Part shown: one piece after another, positions 16,866 to 27,296 of the stretch
Numbering within the stretch: the stretch's first letter is position 1
How the letters are laid out: every line of letters begins with the position of its first letter
From: Pseudocitrobacter vendiensis
GTDB lineage: Bacteria > Pseudomonadota > Gammaproteobacteria > Enterobacterales > Enterobacteriaceae
DNA: 64,000 bases
Direction of reading: 5' to 3'
NCBI RefSeq assembly: GCF_943590815.1
Contig: NZ_CALSBS010000012.1
Span: 62,001 to 126,000 of the forward strand
Translations under genes and position numbers: made by a program
The notes under the pieces: model-generated
The model's input: the letters and a program-made list of their open reading frames with translations, nothing else
The model's database searches: none
What the model was told of the DNA's origin: nothing

Positions 16866-18599
16866 GTGCGACAAATCCGCCAGTTATGTGTGGTCGGTTT
16901 ACTGCTGACCAGCGGTGTTGCCAGTGCAGCGAATATACGTTTGCAGGTTGAAGGACTTTCAGGGCAACTGGAAAAAAACGTTCGAGCGCAGCTCTCGACA
17001 ATTCAGGGTGATGAGGTCACGCCAGATCGCCGTTTTCGCGCGCGCGTCGATGACGCCATCCGTGAAGGCTTAAAAGCGCTTGGTTATTACGAACCGACTA
17101 TCGATTTTGAACTGAAACCGCCACCGGCAAAAGGACGTCAGGTGCTACTGGCGAAAGTCACGCCGGGTGAACCGGTGCGCATTGGCGGCACCGACGTGAT
17201 TCTGCGCGGTGGTGCGCGCACTGACAAAGATTATCTCGCGCTACTTAAAACGCGCCCGGCGATTGGCACGGTGCTCGATCACAGCGATTACGACGATTTC
17301 AAAAAAGGCTTAACCAGCGTTGCGCTGCGTCGCGGCTATTTTGATAGCGAATTTAAAAAGAGCCAGCTCGGCATCGCACTCGATCGCCATCAGGCGTTCT
17401 GGGATATCGATTATGACAGCGGTGAGCGTTATCGTTTCGGCGCGGTCACCTTTGAAGGCTCGCAGATTCGTGAAGAGTATCTGCAAAACCTCGTGCCGTT
17501 TAAGCAGGGCGATTATTACCAGTCCAGCGATCTGGCTGAACTGAATCGCCGCCTGTCGGCCACTGGCTGGTTTAAATCGGTGGTGGTCGCACCTGAATTC
17601 GAAAAATCACGAAAAACCAAAATATTACCGCTACATGGCGTCGTGTCGCCGCGCAGTGAAAACACCATCGAAACCGGTGTCGGTTATTCAACGGACGTCG
17701 GTCCGCGCGTGAAGGCAACGTGGAAAAAACCGTGGATCAACTCCTATGGGCATAGTCTGACGACCAGCGCCAGCATCTCATCGCCTGAGCAGATCCTCGA
17801 TTTCAGCTACAAGATGCCGCTCTTAAAGAACCCGCTTGAACAGTACTATCTGGTGCAAGGGGGCTTTAAGCGTACCGACCTGAACGATACGGAAGCCGAC
17901 TCCACCACGCTTGCGCTGTCGCGCTACTGGGACCTCTCCAGTGGCTGGCAGCGGGCGATTAACCTGCGCTGGAGCTTCGACCACTTTACCCAGGGTAATG
18001 TCACCAACACCACGATGTTGCTTTATCCGGGCGTGATGATTAGCCGTACCCGCTCCCGCGGCGGCCTGATGCCGACCTGGGGGGATTCCCAACGTTACTC
18101 TATCGATTACTCCAATACTGCCTGGGGATCTGATGTCGACTTCAGCGTCTGGCAGGCGCAAAACGTCTGGATTCGGACTTTATACGACAAACACCGCTTC
18201 GTGATGCGCGGCAACCTCGGCTGGATTGAAACGGGCGATTTCGACAAAGTGCCGCCGGATCTCCGCTTTTTCGCCGGGGGCGACCGCAGTATTCGTGGCT
18301 ATAAATACAAATCGATCTCGCCGGAATACGATGATGGCAAACTGAAAGGGGCCTCGAAGCTGGCGACAGGCTCGGTTGAGTATCAATACAACGTTACCGG
18401 TAAGTGGTGGGGCGCGGTGTTCATGGACGGCGGTGAAGCGGTGAGCGATATTCGCCGTAGCGACTGGAAAACCGGCGCGGGCGTCGGCGTTCGCTGGCAG
18501 TCTCCTGTGGGGCCGGTCAAGCTCGATGTTGCCGCACCGCTGGGCGATAAAGACGAGCATGGATTACAGTTCTACATCGGTCTGGGGCCTGAATTATGA
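16866..18599 (+). CDS. tamA: autotransporter assembly outer-membrane protein TamA
   Basis: This outer-membrane Omp85-family protein, with TamB, forms the translocation and assembly module that assists outer-membrane proteins and envelope phospholipid traffic. It has a signal peptide (about 21 residues, cleaved after GVASA), three POTRA domains (to about residue 270) and a 16-strand barrel, with the conserved RGYKYKS loop motif near residue 480. I chose GTG 16866 because AGGAG sits five bases upstream and the resulting 577 residues equal the E. coli length. The open frame to 16785 would add 27 residues before the signal peptide. tamB overlaps by four bases. Confidence 0.96.
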   Translation: MRQIRQLCVVGLLLTSGVASAANIRLQVEGLSGQLEKNVRAQLSTIQGDEVTPDRRFRARVDDAIREGLKALGYYEPTIDFELKPPPAKGRQVLLAKVTPGEPVRIGGTDVILRGGARTDKDYLALLKTRPAIGTVLDHSDYDDFKKGLTSVALRRGYFDSEFKKSQLGIALDRHQAFWDIDYDSGERYRFGAVTFEGSQIREEYLQNLVPFKQGDYYQSSDLAELNRRLSATGWFKSVVVAPEFEKSRKTKILPLHGVVSPRSENTIETGVGYSTDVGPRVKATWKKPWINSYGHSLTTSASISSPEQILDFSYKMPLLKNPLEQYYLVQGGFKRTDLNDTEADSTTLALSRYWDLSSGWQRAINLRWSFDHFTQGNVTNTTMLLYPGVMISRTRSRGGLMPTWGDSQRYSIDYSNTAWGSDVDFSVWQAQNVWIRTLYDKHRFVMRGNLGWIETGDFDKVPPDLRFFAGGDRSIRGYKYKSISPEYDDGKLKGASKLATGSVEYQYNVTGKWWGAVFMDGGEAVSDIRRSDWKTGAGVGVRWQSPVGPVKLDVAAPLGDKDEHGLQFYIGLGPEL

Positions 18600-21500
18600 G
18601 TTTATGGAAGAAGATAAGCCTCGGCGTACTGATTTTTGTCGTGCTGCTTATTGGGGCCGTCGCGTTTCTGGTTAGCACCACCACAGGTTTGCATCTGCTG
18701 TTTAATGCGGCGAACCGCTGGGTACCGGGGCTGGAAATCGGCCAGGTGACCGGCGGCTGGCGCAATTTGACGCTGAAAAACGTGCGCTATACCCAGCCTG
18801 GTGTGGCGGTGAACGCGGGTGAGTTTCATCTGGCGGTAAAAACCGAATGCCTGTGGAGCAGCAGCCTGTGCGTGGACGACATCGGCCTGCGTGACGTCAA
18901 CGTCGCCATCGACAGCAGCAAAATGCCGCCATCAGCGACGCCTGCGGAAGAGGAAGAGAGCGGCCCGCTGAATCTCTCTACGCCGTATCCAATCACTCTC
19001 AGCCGCGTGTCGCTCAACAATGTGAATATCAAAATCGACGACACCACCGTGTCGGTGATGGATTTCATGACCGGGCTGAACTGGCAGGAGAAAAACCTGA
19101 CGCTGACGCCAACCACGCTGCAAGGGCTGCTGATCGCCCTGCCGAAAGTGGCGGATGTGGCGCAGAAAGAGGTGGTAGAGCCGAAGATTGACAACCCGCA
19201 GCCGCAGGAAAAACCGCTCGGCGAGACGATGAAAGATCTCTTCTCGAAACCGGTGCTGCCGGAGATGACCGATGTGCATCTGCCGCTTAATCTGAACATT
19301 GAATCTTTCAGCGGCGAACAACTGCGCATCACCGGCGATACGGATCTGACGGTGTATAAAATGCTGCTGAAGGTGAGCAGCATCGACGGCAACATGAAGC
19401 TGGATACGCTCGATATCGACTCCAGCCAGGGAACGGTAAATGCCACCGGTACCGCGCAGCTGACCAACGACTGGCCGGTGGATATCACCCTCAACAGCAC
19501 CCTGAACATTGAGCCGCTGAAGGGCGAGAAAATCAAACTTAAGCTGGGCGGTGATGTTCGCAAGCAACTGGAACTGGGCGTGAATCTCTCCGGCCCGGTG
19601 GATATGTCACTGCGCGCGCAAACGCAACTGGCCGAAGCCGGGTTGCCGCTGAATCTGGACGTGACCAGCAAGCAGCTTTACTGGCCATTTACCGGCGAGA
19701 AGCAGTTCCAGGCCGACGATCTGAAACTGAAACTCAGCGGCAAAATGACCGACTACACCCTGTCGTTCGCGACGGCAGTGAAAGGTCAGGGCGTGCCGCC
19801 CGCCAACATCAAACTGGATGCGAAAGGCAACGAACTTCAGGTTAATCTCGATAAACTCACCGTGGCGGCACTGGAAGGCACCACCGAGCTGAAAGCCCTG
19901 CTCGACTGGCAGCAGGCGATCAGCTGGCGTGGTGAGCTGGCATTACACGGCATCAACACGGCAAAAGAAGTGCCGGACTGGCCGTCGAAGCTGGATGGCC
20001 TGATCAAAACTCAGGGCAGCCTGTACGGCGGTACCTGGCAGATGGATGTCCCGTCGCTGAAAATCACCGGCAACGTGAAGCAGAACAAAGTGAACGTTGA
20101 CGGCTCCCTGAAGGGCAACAGCTACATGCAGTGGACCATTCCAGGTCTGCATCTGGAGCTGGGGCGCAACAGTGCGGACGTGAAAGGTGAGTTGGGCGTT
20201 AAAGATCTCAATCTCGACGCCACCATCGATGCGCCGAATCTGGATAACGCCTTACCGGGGCTGGGCGGCACGGCGAAAGGGCTGGTGAAAGTGCGCGGTA
20301 CGGTGGAAGCGCCGCAGTTGCTGGCGGACATCACCGCGCGCGGCCTGCGCTGGCAGGAGCTGACCGTCGGTCAGGTACGCGTGGAAGGCGATGTGAAATC
20401 CACCGACCAGATCGCGGGCAATCTTGATGTGCGCGTCGAGCGCATTGCACAGCCGGGGGTAGATATCAGCCTGGTGGATCTCAGTGCCAAAGGTAGCGAG
20501 AAGCAGCACACGCTGAATCTGCGCATTAACGGTGAACCAGTCTCCGGGCAACTGGCGCTGGCGGGCAGTTTTGACCGCAAAGAAGAGCGCTGGAAAGGTT
20601 CGCTGAGCGATACCCGTTTCCAGACGCCGGTCGGCCCGTGGTCGCTGTCTCGCGCCATCGCACTCGATTTCCGTAACAAAGAGCAGAAAATCAGCGTTGG
20701 CCCGCACTGCTGGACTAACCCGAACGCTGAACTCTGCGTGCCACAAACCATCGACGCCGGGGCGACGGGGCGTGCGCAGGTGAACCTTAACCGTTTCGAC
20801 CTGGCGATGCTCAAACCGTTTATGCCAGAAGAGACGCAGGCCAGCGGCGTGTTCAGCGGTAACGCCGATGTGATCTGGGATACCACCAAAGAAGGCCTGC
20901 CGCAGGGGAAAGTGACGCTCAGCGGGCGTAACGTGAAGGTCACCCAGATCGTCAACGACGCGCCGTTACCGGTGGCCTTCGACACGCTGAATCTCAATGC
21001 GGATCTGCACAACAACCGCGCCGAGCTGGGCTGGATGATTCGCCTGACCAATAACGGGCAACTTGATGGGCAAGTTCAGGTGACCGATCCGCAGGGTCGG
21101 CGCAACCTGGGCGGCAACGTCAACATCCGCAACTTCTCGCTGGCGATGATTAACCCTATCTTCGCAAAAGGCGAGAAAGCGGCGGGCACACTGAATGCCA
21201 ACCTGCGTTTAGGGGGCGACGTTCAGGGGCCACAGCTGTTTGGCCAAATGCAGCTCAACGGTGTCGATCTCGACGCTAACTTCATGCCGTTCGATATGCA
21301 GCCGAGTCAGATTGCAATGAACTTCAACGGCACGCGCTCCACTCTGCAAGGTGAAGTGGTCACACAGCAGGGGAGCATTAGCCTCAGCGGCAACGCCGAC
21401 TGGACGCAGATCGACAACTGGCGCGCCAGCGTGGCGGCGAAAGGCAGCCGGGTACGAATTACCGTGCCGCCGATGGTACGCCTCGACGTTTCGCCGGATG

Positions 21501-22375
21501 TGGTGTTTAACGCCACGCCAAGCCTGTTTACCCTCGACGGCAGCGTTGATGTGCCGTGGGCGCGCATTGTGGTGCATGACGTACCGGAAAGTGCGGTGGG
21601 CGTCTCCAGCGATGAAGTGATGCTCAACGATAAACTACAGCCGGAAAACCCGAAAACTGCGTCGATCCCGATCAACAGTAACCTGACCATTCACGTCGGT
21701 AACAACGTGCGTCTGGATGCGTTTGGGCTGAAAGCGCGACTGACCGGTGACCTGAAAGTGGCGCAGGATAAACAGGGGCTCGGCCTGAATGGGCAAATCA
21801 ACATTCCGGAAGGGCGCTTCCACGCCTACGGCCAGGATTTAATTGTGCGTAAAGGCGAGCTGCTCTTCTCCGGCCCGCCGGACCAGCCGCTGCTGAACAT
21901 CGAAGCGATCCGTAACCCGGACGCCACCGAAGATGATGTGACCGCCGGTATTCGCGTCACCGGTCCGGCAGACCAGCCGAAGGCCGAAGTCTTCTCTGAC
22001 CCGGCGATGTCGCAACAGATGGCCCTCTCTTACCTGGTTCGTGGACAGGGGCTGGACAGCGATCAGAGCGACAGTGCCGCGATGACATCCATGCTTATTG
22101 GCCTGGGGGTTGCACAAAGTGGCCAGGTTGTGGGTAAAATCGGCGAGACATTTGGCGTAAGCAATCTGGCGCTGGACACGCAAGGGGTGGGTGACTCATC
22201 TCAGGTGGTGGTCAGCGGCTACGTACTGCCAGGTCTACAGGTGAAATATGGTGTCGGGATCTTTGACTCCTTAGCGACTCTCACGTTACGCTACCGCCTG
22301 ATGCCTAAGCTATATCTGGAAGCGGTGTCTGGTATCGACCAGGCGCTTGATTTGCTCTATCAGTTTGAGTTTTAG
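18596..22375 (+). CDS. tamB: TamB, inner-membrane-anchored bridge of the TAM complex
   Basis: This 1259-residue AsmA-like/TamB protein has one N-terminal signal anchor (about residues 7-29), a very long beta-taco-like periplasmic region rich in alternating hydrophobic residues, and a conserved C-terminal DUF490 domain (from about residue 920) ending in the barrel-like QFEF. It spans the periplasm to contact TamA and is implicated in phospholipid transport. The start overlaps the tamA stop as ATGA, indicating translational coupling. Length equals the E. coli protein. Confidence 0.97.
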   Translation: MSLWKKISLGVLIFVVLLIGAVAFLVSTTTGLHLLFNAANRWVPGLEIGQVTGGWRNLTLKNVRYTQPGVAVNAGEFHLAVKTECLWSSSLCVDDIGLRDVNVAIDSSKMPPSATPAEEEESGPLNLSTPYPITLSRVSLNNVNIKIDDTTVSVMDFMTGLNWQEKNLTLTPTTLQGLLIALPKVADVAQKEVVEPKIDNPQPQEKPLGETMKDLFSKPVLPEMTDVHLPLNLNIESFSGEQLRITGDTDLTVYKMLLKVSSIDGNMKLDTLDIDSSQGTVNATGTAQLTNDWPVDITLNSTLNIEPLKGEKIKLKLGGDVRKQLELGVNLSGPVDMSLRAQTQLAEAGLPLNLDVTSKQLYWPFTGEKQFQADDLKLKLSGKMTDYTLSFATAVKGQGVPPANIKLDAKGNELQVNLDKLTVAALEGTTELKALLDWQQAISWRGELALHGINTAKEVPDWPSKLDGLIKTQGSLYGGTWQMDVPSLKITGNVKQNKVNVDGSLKGNSYMQWTIPGLHLELGRNSADVKGELGVKDLNLDATIDAPNLDNALPGLGGTAKGLVKVRGTVEAPQLLADITARGLRWQELTVGQVRVEGDVKSTDQIAGNLDVRVERIAQPGVDISLVDLSAKGSEKQHTLNLRINGEPVSGQLALAGSFDRKEERWKGSLSDTRFQTPVGPWSLSRAIALDFRNKEQKISVGPHCWTNPNAELCVPQTIDAGATGRAQVNLNRFDLAMLKPFMPEETQASGVFSGNADVIWDTTKEGLPQGKVTLSGRNVKVTQIVNDAPLPVAFDTLNLNADLHNNRAELGWMIRLTNNGQLDGQVQVTDPQGRRNLGGNVNIRNFSLAMINPIFAKGEKAAGTLNANLRLGGDVQGPQLFGQMQLNGVDLDANFMPFDMQPSQIAMNFNGTRSTLQGEVVTQQGSISLSGNADWTQIDNWRASVAAKGSRVRITVPPMVRLDVSPDVVFNATPSLFTLDGSVDVPWARIVVHDVPESAVGVSSDEVMLNDKLQPENPKTASIPINSNLTIHVGNNVRLDAFGLKARLTGDLKVAQDKQGLGLNGQINIPEGRFHAYGQDLIVRKGELLFSGPPDQPLLNIEAIRNPDATEDDVTAGIRVTGPADQPKAEVFSDPAMSQQMALSYLVRGQGLDSDQSDSAAMTSMLIGLGVAQSGQVVGKIGETFGVSNLALDTQGVGDSSQVVVSGYVLPGLQVKYGVGIFDSLATLTLRYRLMPKLYLEAVSGIDQALDLLYQFEF

Positions 22376-22377
22376 CA

Positions 22378-22722
22378 ATGCGAATATTTGTATACGGCAG
22401 TTTGCGGCGTAAACAAGGCAACAGCCACTGGATGACCAACGCCCAGTTGCTGGGCCAGCACAGCGTAGCCGACTATCAACTGTACAGCCTGGGCCACTAT
22501 CCAGGCGCAGTGCCGGGAAAGGGCACAGTACACGGTGAGGTTTACCGGGTTGATGCGGCGACGATGGCTGAACTTGACGAGCTACGCACCAAAGCGGGTG
22601 AATATGCTCGTCACCTTATCCAAACGCCATACGGTAGTGCCTGGATGTACGTCTATCAGCGCCCGGTTGATGGGCTGCCGCTGATAGAAAGCGGAGACTG
22701 GTTAGACAAAGACCAGTATTAA
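22378..22722 (+). CDS. ytfP: YtfP, gamma-glutamylcyclotransferase-like protein
   Basis: This 114-residue GGCT/AIG2-fold protein has the N-terminal YGSL motif (residues 6-9) that forms the active-site loop in the family and the likely catalytic Glu in VHGEVYRV. Its physiological substrate is unknown. It follows tamB by two bases, so it belongs to the tamAB transcript, and a terminator lies immediately after it. Confidence 0.93.
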   Translation: MRIFVYGSLRRKQGNSHWMTNAQLLGQHSVADYQLYSLGHYPGAVPGKGTVHGEVYRVDAATMAELDELRTKAGEYARHLIQTPYGSAWMYVYQRPVDGLPLIESGDWLDKDQY

Positions 22723-22729
22723 TCCTCAT

Positions 22730-22758
22730 AACGCCACCTTCGGGTGGCGTTGTTTTTT
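22730..22758 (+). terminator. tamAB-ytfP terminator
   Basis: AACGCCACC and GGTGGCGTT pair around a TTCG tetraloop, followed by GTTTTTT. It is a textbook rho-independent terminator. Confidence 0.93.
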
Positions 22759-22897
22759 GTGCGCCGCAACGTGCTTAATCTGCAACGCATTTTCGTGTTC
22801 TCTTCATTTCACATTGCGCTTTCCAGACTTAATAAAATCCTAAAAACCGTGCTGGTGCGTTTTATACAGAAAAGGCAAACTCGTCATGAACCTTCTG

Positions 22898-22916
22898 AGT
22901 TATACTTTGTATAACT
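22898..22916 (+). promoter_or_regulatory. chpSB operator/promoter palindrome
   Basis: AGTTATAC and GTATAACT are separated by TTT. The perfect repeat ends 12 bases before the chpS start, and it overlaps sequence resembling a -10 box. Toxin-antitoxin pairs of this family are autorepressed at such sites. Confidence 0.75.
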
Positions 22917-22928
22917 TCAGGAGGCGAT

Positions 22929-23180
22929 ATGCACGTAACCATTAAGAAATGGGGAAACAGTATGGGGATGGTCATTCCAGGCACCGTCGTCAAAGAGCTG
23001 AATCTGTCCGTCGGACAGAACATGGAGGTCAATGTGAAAGAACACCAAATCATTCTGACGCCGCTGAAGCGGCACTATTCGCTGGATGCGCTGCTGGCCC
23101 AGTGCGACATCAATGCGCCCGCGTTAAGCGAAGAAGAGCTTTGGGGGCAAAGCGGTCCGCAGGGTGACGAAGTATGGTAA
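22929..23180 (+). CDS. chpS: antitoxin ChpS (MazE-like)
   Basis: This 83-residue antitoxin has an N-terminal AbrB/MazE-type DNA-binding beta domain (IKKWGNSMGMVIPGTVV) and a flexible acidic C-terminal tail expected to wrap the toxin. The start at ATG 22929 follows CAGGAGGCGAT. It overlaps chpB by seven bases. It sits at the same locus (ytfP-ppa) as chpSB of E. coli. Confidence 0.95.
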   Translation: MHVTIKKWGNSMGMVIPGTVVKELNLSVGQNMEVNVKEHQIILTPLKRHYSLDALLAQCDINAPALSEEELWGQSGPQGDEVW

Positions 23181-23524
23181 AAAGCACCTTGTTTGCGCGC
23201 GGTGATATTGTGCTGGTGGGGTTTGACCCCGCGAGTGGGCACGAACAAAAGGGCGAAGGGCGTCCTGCATTAGTGCTCTCTGTCGGCGCTTTTAATCGCT
23301 TAGGAATGGTGCTTGTCGCGCCTGTTACCCGTGGTGGAAACCACGCACGCTATGCCGGTTTTGCGGTTCCGCTGAGCTGCAAAACGGGCGACGTTAGCGG
23401 TGTTGTGTTGGTTAATCAGTTCCGCATGATGGATCTTAACGCGCGTGGCGCAAAGAAGCTGGGTGAGGCGAGCGCGGAAGTGATGGAAGATGTGTTACTT
23501 CGGGCGCAGGCGATTCTTGATTAG
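23174..23524 (+). CDS. chpB: toxin ChpB, MazF-family mRNA interferase
   Basis: This 116-residue type II toxin is a sequence-specific endoribonuclease with the PemK/MazF fold. The family motifs GDIVLVGFDPASGHEQKG near the N-terminus and RPALVLS, PVTRGG and VVLVNQFRMMD follow in order, and the conserved Arg and Thr/Ser active-site positions are present. The start overlaps the antitoxin end, typical of coupled pairs. No truncation is visible. Confidence 0.95.
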   Translation: MVKSTLFARGDIVLVGFDPASGHEQKGEGRPALVLSVGAFNRLGMVLVAPVTRGGNHARYAGFAVPLSCKTGDVSGVVLVNQFRMMDLNARGAKKLGEASAEVMEDVLLRAQAILD

Positions 23525-23537
23525 GTGGGAAGAGTTG

Positions 23538-23723
23538 GTAGGCCGGATAAGGCGTAAGCCGCCGTATTCAGGCATAAAAAACACCGTCGAAGCGGTGTGA
23601 GACTGATGACGAACGCAAACATTGCCTGATGCGCTACGCTTATCAGGCTTACAAGGTTTCTGCAATGTATTGAATTTGCACTATTTTGTAGGCCGGATAA
23701 GGCGTTAGCCGCATCCGGCAATG
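23538..23723. repeat. BIME cluster of three REP units between chpB and ppa
   Basis: REP-like units lie at about 23538-23573, 23621-23652 and 23687-23723 in alternating orientation (TAGGCCGGATAAGGCG, CTTATCAGGCTTAC, TAGGCCGGATAAGGCG). Two nearly identical hairpins (ACACCG...CGGTGT) are interspersed, suggesting a tandem duplication of a terminator-plus-REP unit. Confidence 0.85.
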
Positions 23724-23739
23724 CTGATACTCAGGCATA

Positions 23740-23762
23740 AAAAAACACCGCCGAAGCGGTGT
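23740..23762 (-). terminator. ppa terminator
   Basis: ACACCGC and GCGGTGT pair around CGAA, with a run of A on the plus strand (a U-run for the minus transcript). It lies 24 bases after the ppa stop. A second copy lies at about 23578-23600. Confidence 0.88.
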
Positions 23763-23785
23763 CTTTTATCACGCAGAAAGAAAGT

Positions 23786-24313
23786 TTATTTCTTCGCACG
23801 TTCGAAGGAAGCAATGATTTCCGCTTTAGCCGCTTCAGCATTGTCCCAACCGTCAACTTTAACCCATTTGCCTTTTTCGAGGTCTTTGTAGTGCTCGAAG
23901 AAGTGGGTGATCTGCGCTTTCAGCAGTTCCGGCAGGTCGTTCACATCTTTGATGTGATCGTATTCTTTGCTCAGTTTAGTGTGCGGTACTGCAACCAGTT
24001 TGGCATCTTCACCAGACTCGTCGGTCATTTTCAGCACGCCAACCGGACGGCAGCGAATCACAGAACCCGGTTCCAGCGGATACGGCGTCGGGACCAGTAC
24101 GTCAACCGGGTCACCGTCCAGAGACAGGGTGTGGTTGATGTAACCGTAGTTGCACGGATAGAACATCGCAGTGGACATGAAGCGGTCAACGAACAGTGCG
24201 CCGCTCTCTTTGTCGACTTCGTATTTGATAGGATCCGCATTCGCCGGGATCTCGATAACGACGTAGATATCTTCCGGCAGATCTTTACCCGCTGGGACGT
24301 TGAGTAAGCTCAT
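23786..24313 (-). CDS. ppa: inorganic pyrophosphatase
   Basis: This cytoplasmic family I soluble pyrophosphatase hydrolyses PPi and so drives biosynthetic reactions. It is 175 residues long, with the DGDPVDVLV signature that binds the catalytic metals. The start is [15 protein letters not shown] at ATG 24313; an in-frame extension to 24364 has no family support. Confidence 0.98.
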   Translation of the reverse strand: MSLLNVPAGKDLPEDIYVVIEIPANADPIKYEVDKESGALFVDRFMSTAMFYPCNYGYINHTLSLDGDPVDVLVPTPYPLEPGSVIRCRPVGVLKMTDESGEDAKLVAVPHTKLSKEYDHIKDVNDLPELLKAQITHFFEHYKDLEKGKWVKVDGWDNAEAAKAEIIASFERAKK

Positions 24314-24705
24314 GTCTGTTTCCTTTAAAATGTATGGCAAACAAGTGGCGGGTATTATAGCCAACTCGCAGTGAAAGTCTTGACCTGTTTTATCTCTTCT
24401 CTAACCGGCAGAGCCTTTTTCAGCACCTTCTGATGACTCTAAAATCCATAAAGTTAGCCGCATCCTGAATAAAATTGTGAAACCGTTTACATTAATGCCT
24501 TTACGCACTCCGTATCGTACGAAAATTCTGCAATATCAAGCATCGCCCGATCCCTTGCTCCTCCTCAGCTCCTGCCAATACTGATAATTAACATTACATT
24601 CACTTTCCCGAATTGTGATGTAACGCATTCTGTTACATTTACCATTGTCTATAGTTTGTCCGCAGGCGTGTTTTTCACCAACAATAACCCTACGAGGATA
24701 ACTTT
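24314..24705. other. ppa-ytfQ divergent regulatory region
   Basis: These 392 bases without a gene hold a GalR/GalS-type operator (listed separately), a TGTGA half site of a possible CRP site at about 24615-24619, an inverted repeat TGTAAC-N7-GTTACA (24619-24637) and a TATAGT -10 candidate at 24650-24655 upstream of ytfQ. The ppa side is AT-rich, without a clear regulator site. Confidence 0.6.
24477..24492 (+). promoter_or_regulatory. GalR/GalS operator upstream of ytfQRT-yjfF
   Basis: GTGAAACCGTTTACAT fits GTGNAANCGNTTNCAC with only the last base different. Control of a galactofuranose/galactose importer by the galactose repressors fits the gene context. Confidence 0.75.
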
Positions 24706-25662
24706 ATGTGGAAGCGCTTACTTCTTGTCACAGCAGTTTCCGCAGCCATGTCGTCTATGGTCATGGCTGCCCCATTAACAGTGGGATTTTCGCAGGTAGG
24801 TTCTGAATCCGGCTGGCGCGCGGCGGAAACCAACGTTGCGAAGAGTGAAGCGCAGAAGCGCGGTATCACCCTGAAAATCGCCGATGGTCAGCAGAAACAA
24901 GAGAACCAAATCAAAGCGGTACGCTCGTTCATCGCCCAGGGCGTGGACGCCATCTTCATTGCGCCCGTGGTGGCGACAGGTTGGGAACCGGTACTGAAAG
25001 AAGCGAAAGAGTCGCAGATTCCGGTATTCCTGCTCGACCGCTCAATTGATGTTAAAGACAAATCGCTCTACATGACCACCGTTACGGCAAATAACGTGCT
25101 CGAAGGGCAGTTGATTGGCGAATGGCTTGCTAAAACCGTCGATGGCAAACCGTGTAACGTCGTCGAACTGCAAGGCACTGTCGGTGCGAGCGTGGCGATT
25201 GATCGTAAGAAAGGGTTCGCCGAAGCCATTGCTAAAGCGCCAAATATCAAAATTATCCGTTCTCAATCCGGCGACTTTACCCGCAGTAAGGGGAAAGAAG
25301 TGATGGAAAGCTTCATCAAGGCCGAGAACAACGGCAAGAACATCTGCATGGTTTACGCCCATAACGACGACATGGTAATCGGCGCGATTCAGGCGATTAA
25401 AGAAGCCGGGCTCAAGCCGGGCAAAGATATCCTCACCGGCTCTATCGACGGCGTGCCAGATATCTATAAAGCGATGATTGCCGGTGAAGCAAACGCCAGC
25501 GTGGAGCTGACGCCAAACATGGCTGGACCGGCGTTTGATGCGCTGGAGAAATTCAAAAAAGACGGCACCTTGCCGGAAAAAGTGACCGTCACCAAATCGA
25601 CGCTTTACCTGCCGGACACGGCGAAAGAAGAGTTAGAGAAGAAGAAAAATATGGGGTATTGA
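24706..25662 (+). CDS. ytfQ: galactofuranose ABC transporter, periplasmic binding protein YtfQ
   Basis: This 318-residue solute-binding protein of the ribose/galactose class (Peripla_BP_4) has a signal peptide of about 21 residues (cleaved after SMVMA). It captures galactofuranose, and more weakly galactopyranose, in the periplasm for YtfR/YtfT/YjfF. The sequence matches remembered E. coli YtfQ. It is the first gene of the operon; a 107-base repeat lies between it and ytfR. Confidence 0.96.
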   Translation: MWKRLLLVTAVSAAMSSMVMAAPLTVGFSQVGSESGWRAAETNVAKSEAQKRGITLKIADGQQKQENQIKAVRSFIAQGVDAIFIAPVVATGWEPVLKEAKESQIPVFLLDRSIDVKDKSLYMTTVTANNVLEGQLIGEWLAKTVDGKPCNVVELQGTVGASVAIDRKKGFAEAIAKAPNIKIIRSQSGDFTRSKGKEVMESFIKAENNGKNICMVYAHNDDMVIGAIQAIKEAGLKPGKDILTGSIDGVPDIYKAMIAGEANASVELTPNMAGPAFDALEKFKKDGTLPEKVTVTKSTLYLPDTAKEELEKKKNMGY

Positions 25663-25669
25663 GTTTGGC

Positions 25670-25776
25670 CCCTCACCCCGGCCCTCTCCCGCAGGGAGAG
25701 GGAGAAAACCGGAGCAGGACCCAACCATTATGCACATTCTATCCCCTCTCCCTGCGGGAGAGGGTTAGGGTGAGGG
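25670..25776. repeat. GC-rich palindromic repeat, copy 3
   Basis: The ends CCCTCACCC and GGGTGAGGG flank a linker of about 45 bases. It lies inside the ytfQRT operon, and its right end GAGGGGG is seven bases before the ytfR ATG, in Shine-Dalgarno position. Confidence 0.87.
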
Positions 25777-25783
25777 GGAAACC

Positions 25784-27286
25784 ATGAGCACCAACCAACA
25801 CCAGGAAATCCTCCGCACTGAAGGATTAAGCAAATTCTTCCCCGGCGTCAAAGCGCTGGATAACGTCGATTTCAGCCTGCGGCGCGGCGAAATCATGGCG
25901 CTGCTGGGCGAAAATGGCGCGGGGAAATCGACGCTTATCAAAGCCTTAACCGGCGTATATCACGCCGATCGCGGCACAATCTGGCTGGATGGCAATACCA
26001 TCTCGCCCAAAAACACCGCTCACGCCCAACAGCTGGGTATCGGCACCGTGTATCAGGAAGTGAACCTGCTGCCCAATATGTCGGTAGCGGATAACCTTTT
26101 CATTGGTCGCGAGCCGAAACGCTTCGGTTTTCTGCGCCGCAAAGAGATGGAAAAGCGCGCCACCGTGCTGATGGAATCCTACGGCTTTTCGCTGGATGTC
26201 CGCGAGCCGCTCAACCGCTTTTCCGTGGCGATGCAGCAAATCGTGGCGATTTGCCGCGCTATCGATCTCTCCGCCAAAGTGCTGATCCTCGATGAACCGA
26301 CCGCCAGCCTCGACACCAAAGAGGCGGAGATGCTGTTCACGCTGATGCGCCAGCTGCGCGATCAGGGTGTCAGCCTGATCTTTGTGACCCACTTCCTCGA
26401 TCAGGTGTACGCGGTGAGCGATCGTATCACTGTGCTGCGTAACGGCGCGTTTGTGGGCTGCCGGGAAACCCGCGAATTGCCGCAAATCGATCTGGTGAAA
26501 ATGATGCTCGGCCGCGAACTGGATACCCACGCCTTACAACGCGCAGGCCGCACGTTGTTAAGCGACAAACCGGTTGCCGCATTTGAAGGTTTCGGCAAAA
26601 AGGGCACTATTGAACCGTTCGATCTCCAGGTACGCCCCGGTGAGATCGTCGGCCTGGCCGGATTGCTCGGTTCCGGGCGAACCGAAACGGCGGAAGTGAT
26701 CTTCGGTATCAAACCCGCCGATAGCGGCAGCGCGACGATCAAAGGCAAACGCCAAACGCTACGATCGCCGCATCAGGCGTCCTGCCTGGGGATCGGCTTC
26801 TGCCCGGAGGATCGCAAAACTGACGGGATCATTGCCGCCGCGTCGGTGCGCGAAAATATCATTCTGGCGCTTCAGGCGCAGCGCGGCTGGCTGAGACCCA
26901 TTCCACGTAAAGAACAAAACGAGATTGCCGAACGCTTTATTCGTCAGCTCGGCATTCGTACGCCGAGTGCTGAACAGCCGATTGAATTTCTCTCCGGCGG
27001 CAATCAGCAAAAAGTATTGCTCTCACGCTGGCTGCTGACGCGCCCACAGTTCCTGATCCTCGACGAACCCACGCGCGGGATCGACGTCGGTGCGCATGCG
27101 GAGATCATCCGTCTGATCGAAACCCTGTGCGCCGATGGGCTGGCACTGCTGGTTATCTCATCTGAGCTGGAAGAACTGGTGGGCTATGCCGACCGGGTCA
27201 TCATCATGCGCGATCGCCGACAGGTGGCGGAGATCCCGCTCGAGAAGCTCTCCGTCCCGGCCATTATGAATGCTATTGCGGCATAA
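25784..27286 (+). CDS. ytfR: galactofuranose ABC transporter ATP-binding protein YtfR
   Basis: This 500-residue tandem ABC ATPase is of the RbsA/MglA type. The first half has a canonical Walker A (GENGAGKST) and Walker B (LILDEPTASLD) but a degenerate signature (FSVAMQQ). The second half has a degenerate Walker A (GLLGSGRTE) with a canonical signature (LSGGNQQ) and Walker B (LILDEPTRGID). This asymmetry is normal for the carbohydrate class. The ATG start at 25784 uses the GA-rich end of the preceding repeat as its likely ribosome site. Confidence 0.96.
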   Translation: MSTNQHQEILRTEGLSKFFPGVKALDNVDFSLRRGEIMALLGENGAGKSTLIKALTGVYHADRGTIWLDGNTISPKNTAHAQQLGIGTVYQEVNLLPNMSVADNLFIGREPKRFGFLRRKEMEKRATVLMESYGFSLDVREPLNRFSVAMQQIVAICRAIDLSAKVLILDEPTASLDTKEAEMLFTLMRQLRDQGVSLIFVTHFLDQVYAVSDRITVLRNGAFVGCRETRELPQIDLVKMMLGRELDTHALQRAGRTLLSDKPVAAFEGFGKKGTIEPFDLQVRPGEIVGLAGLLGSGRTETAEVIFGIKPADSGSATIKGKRQTLRSPHQASCLGIGFCPEDRKTDGIIAAASVRENIILALQAQRGWLRPIPRKEQNEIAERFIRQLGIRTPSAEQPIEFLSGGNQQKVLLSRWLLTRPQFLILDEPTRGIDVGAHAEIIRLIETLCADGLALLVISSELEELVGYADRVIIMRDRRQVAEIPLEKLSVPAIMNAIAA

Positions 27287-27296
27287 GGAGTAAACC

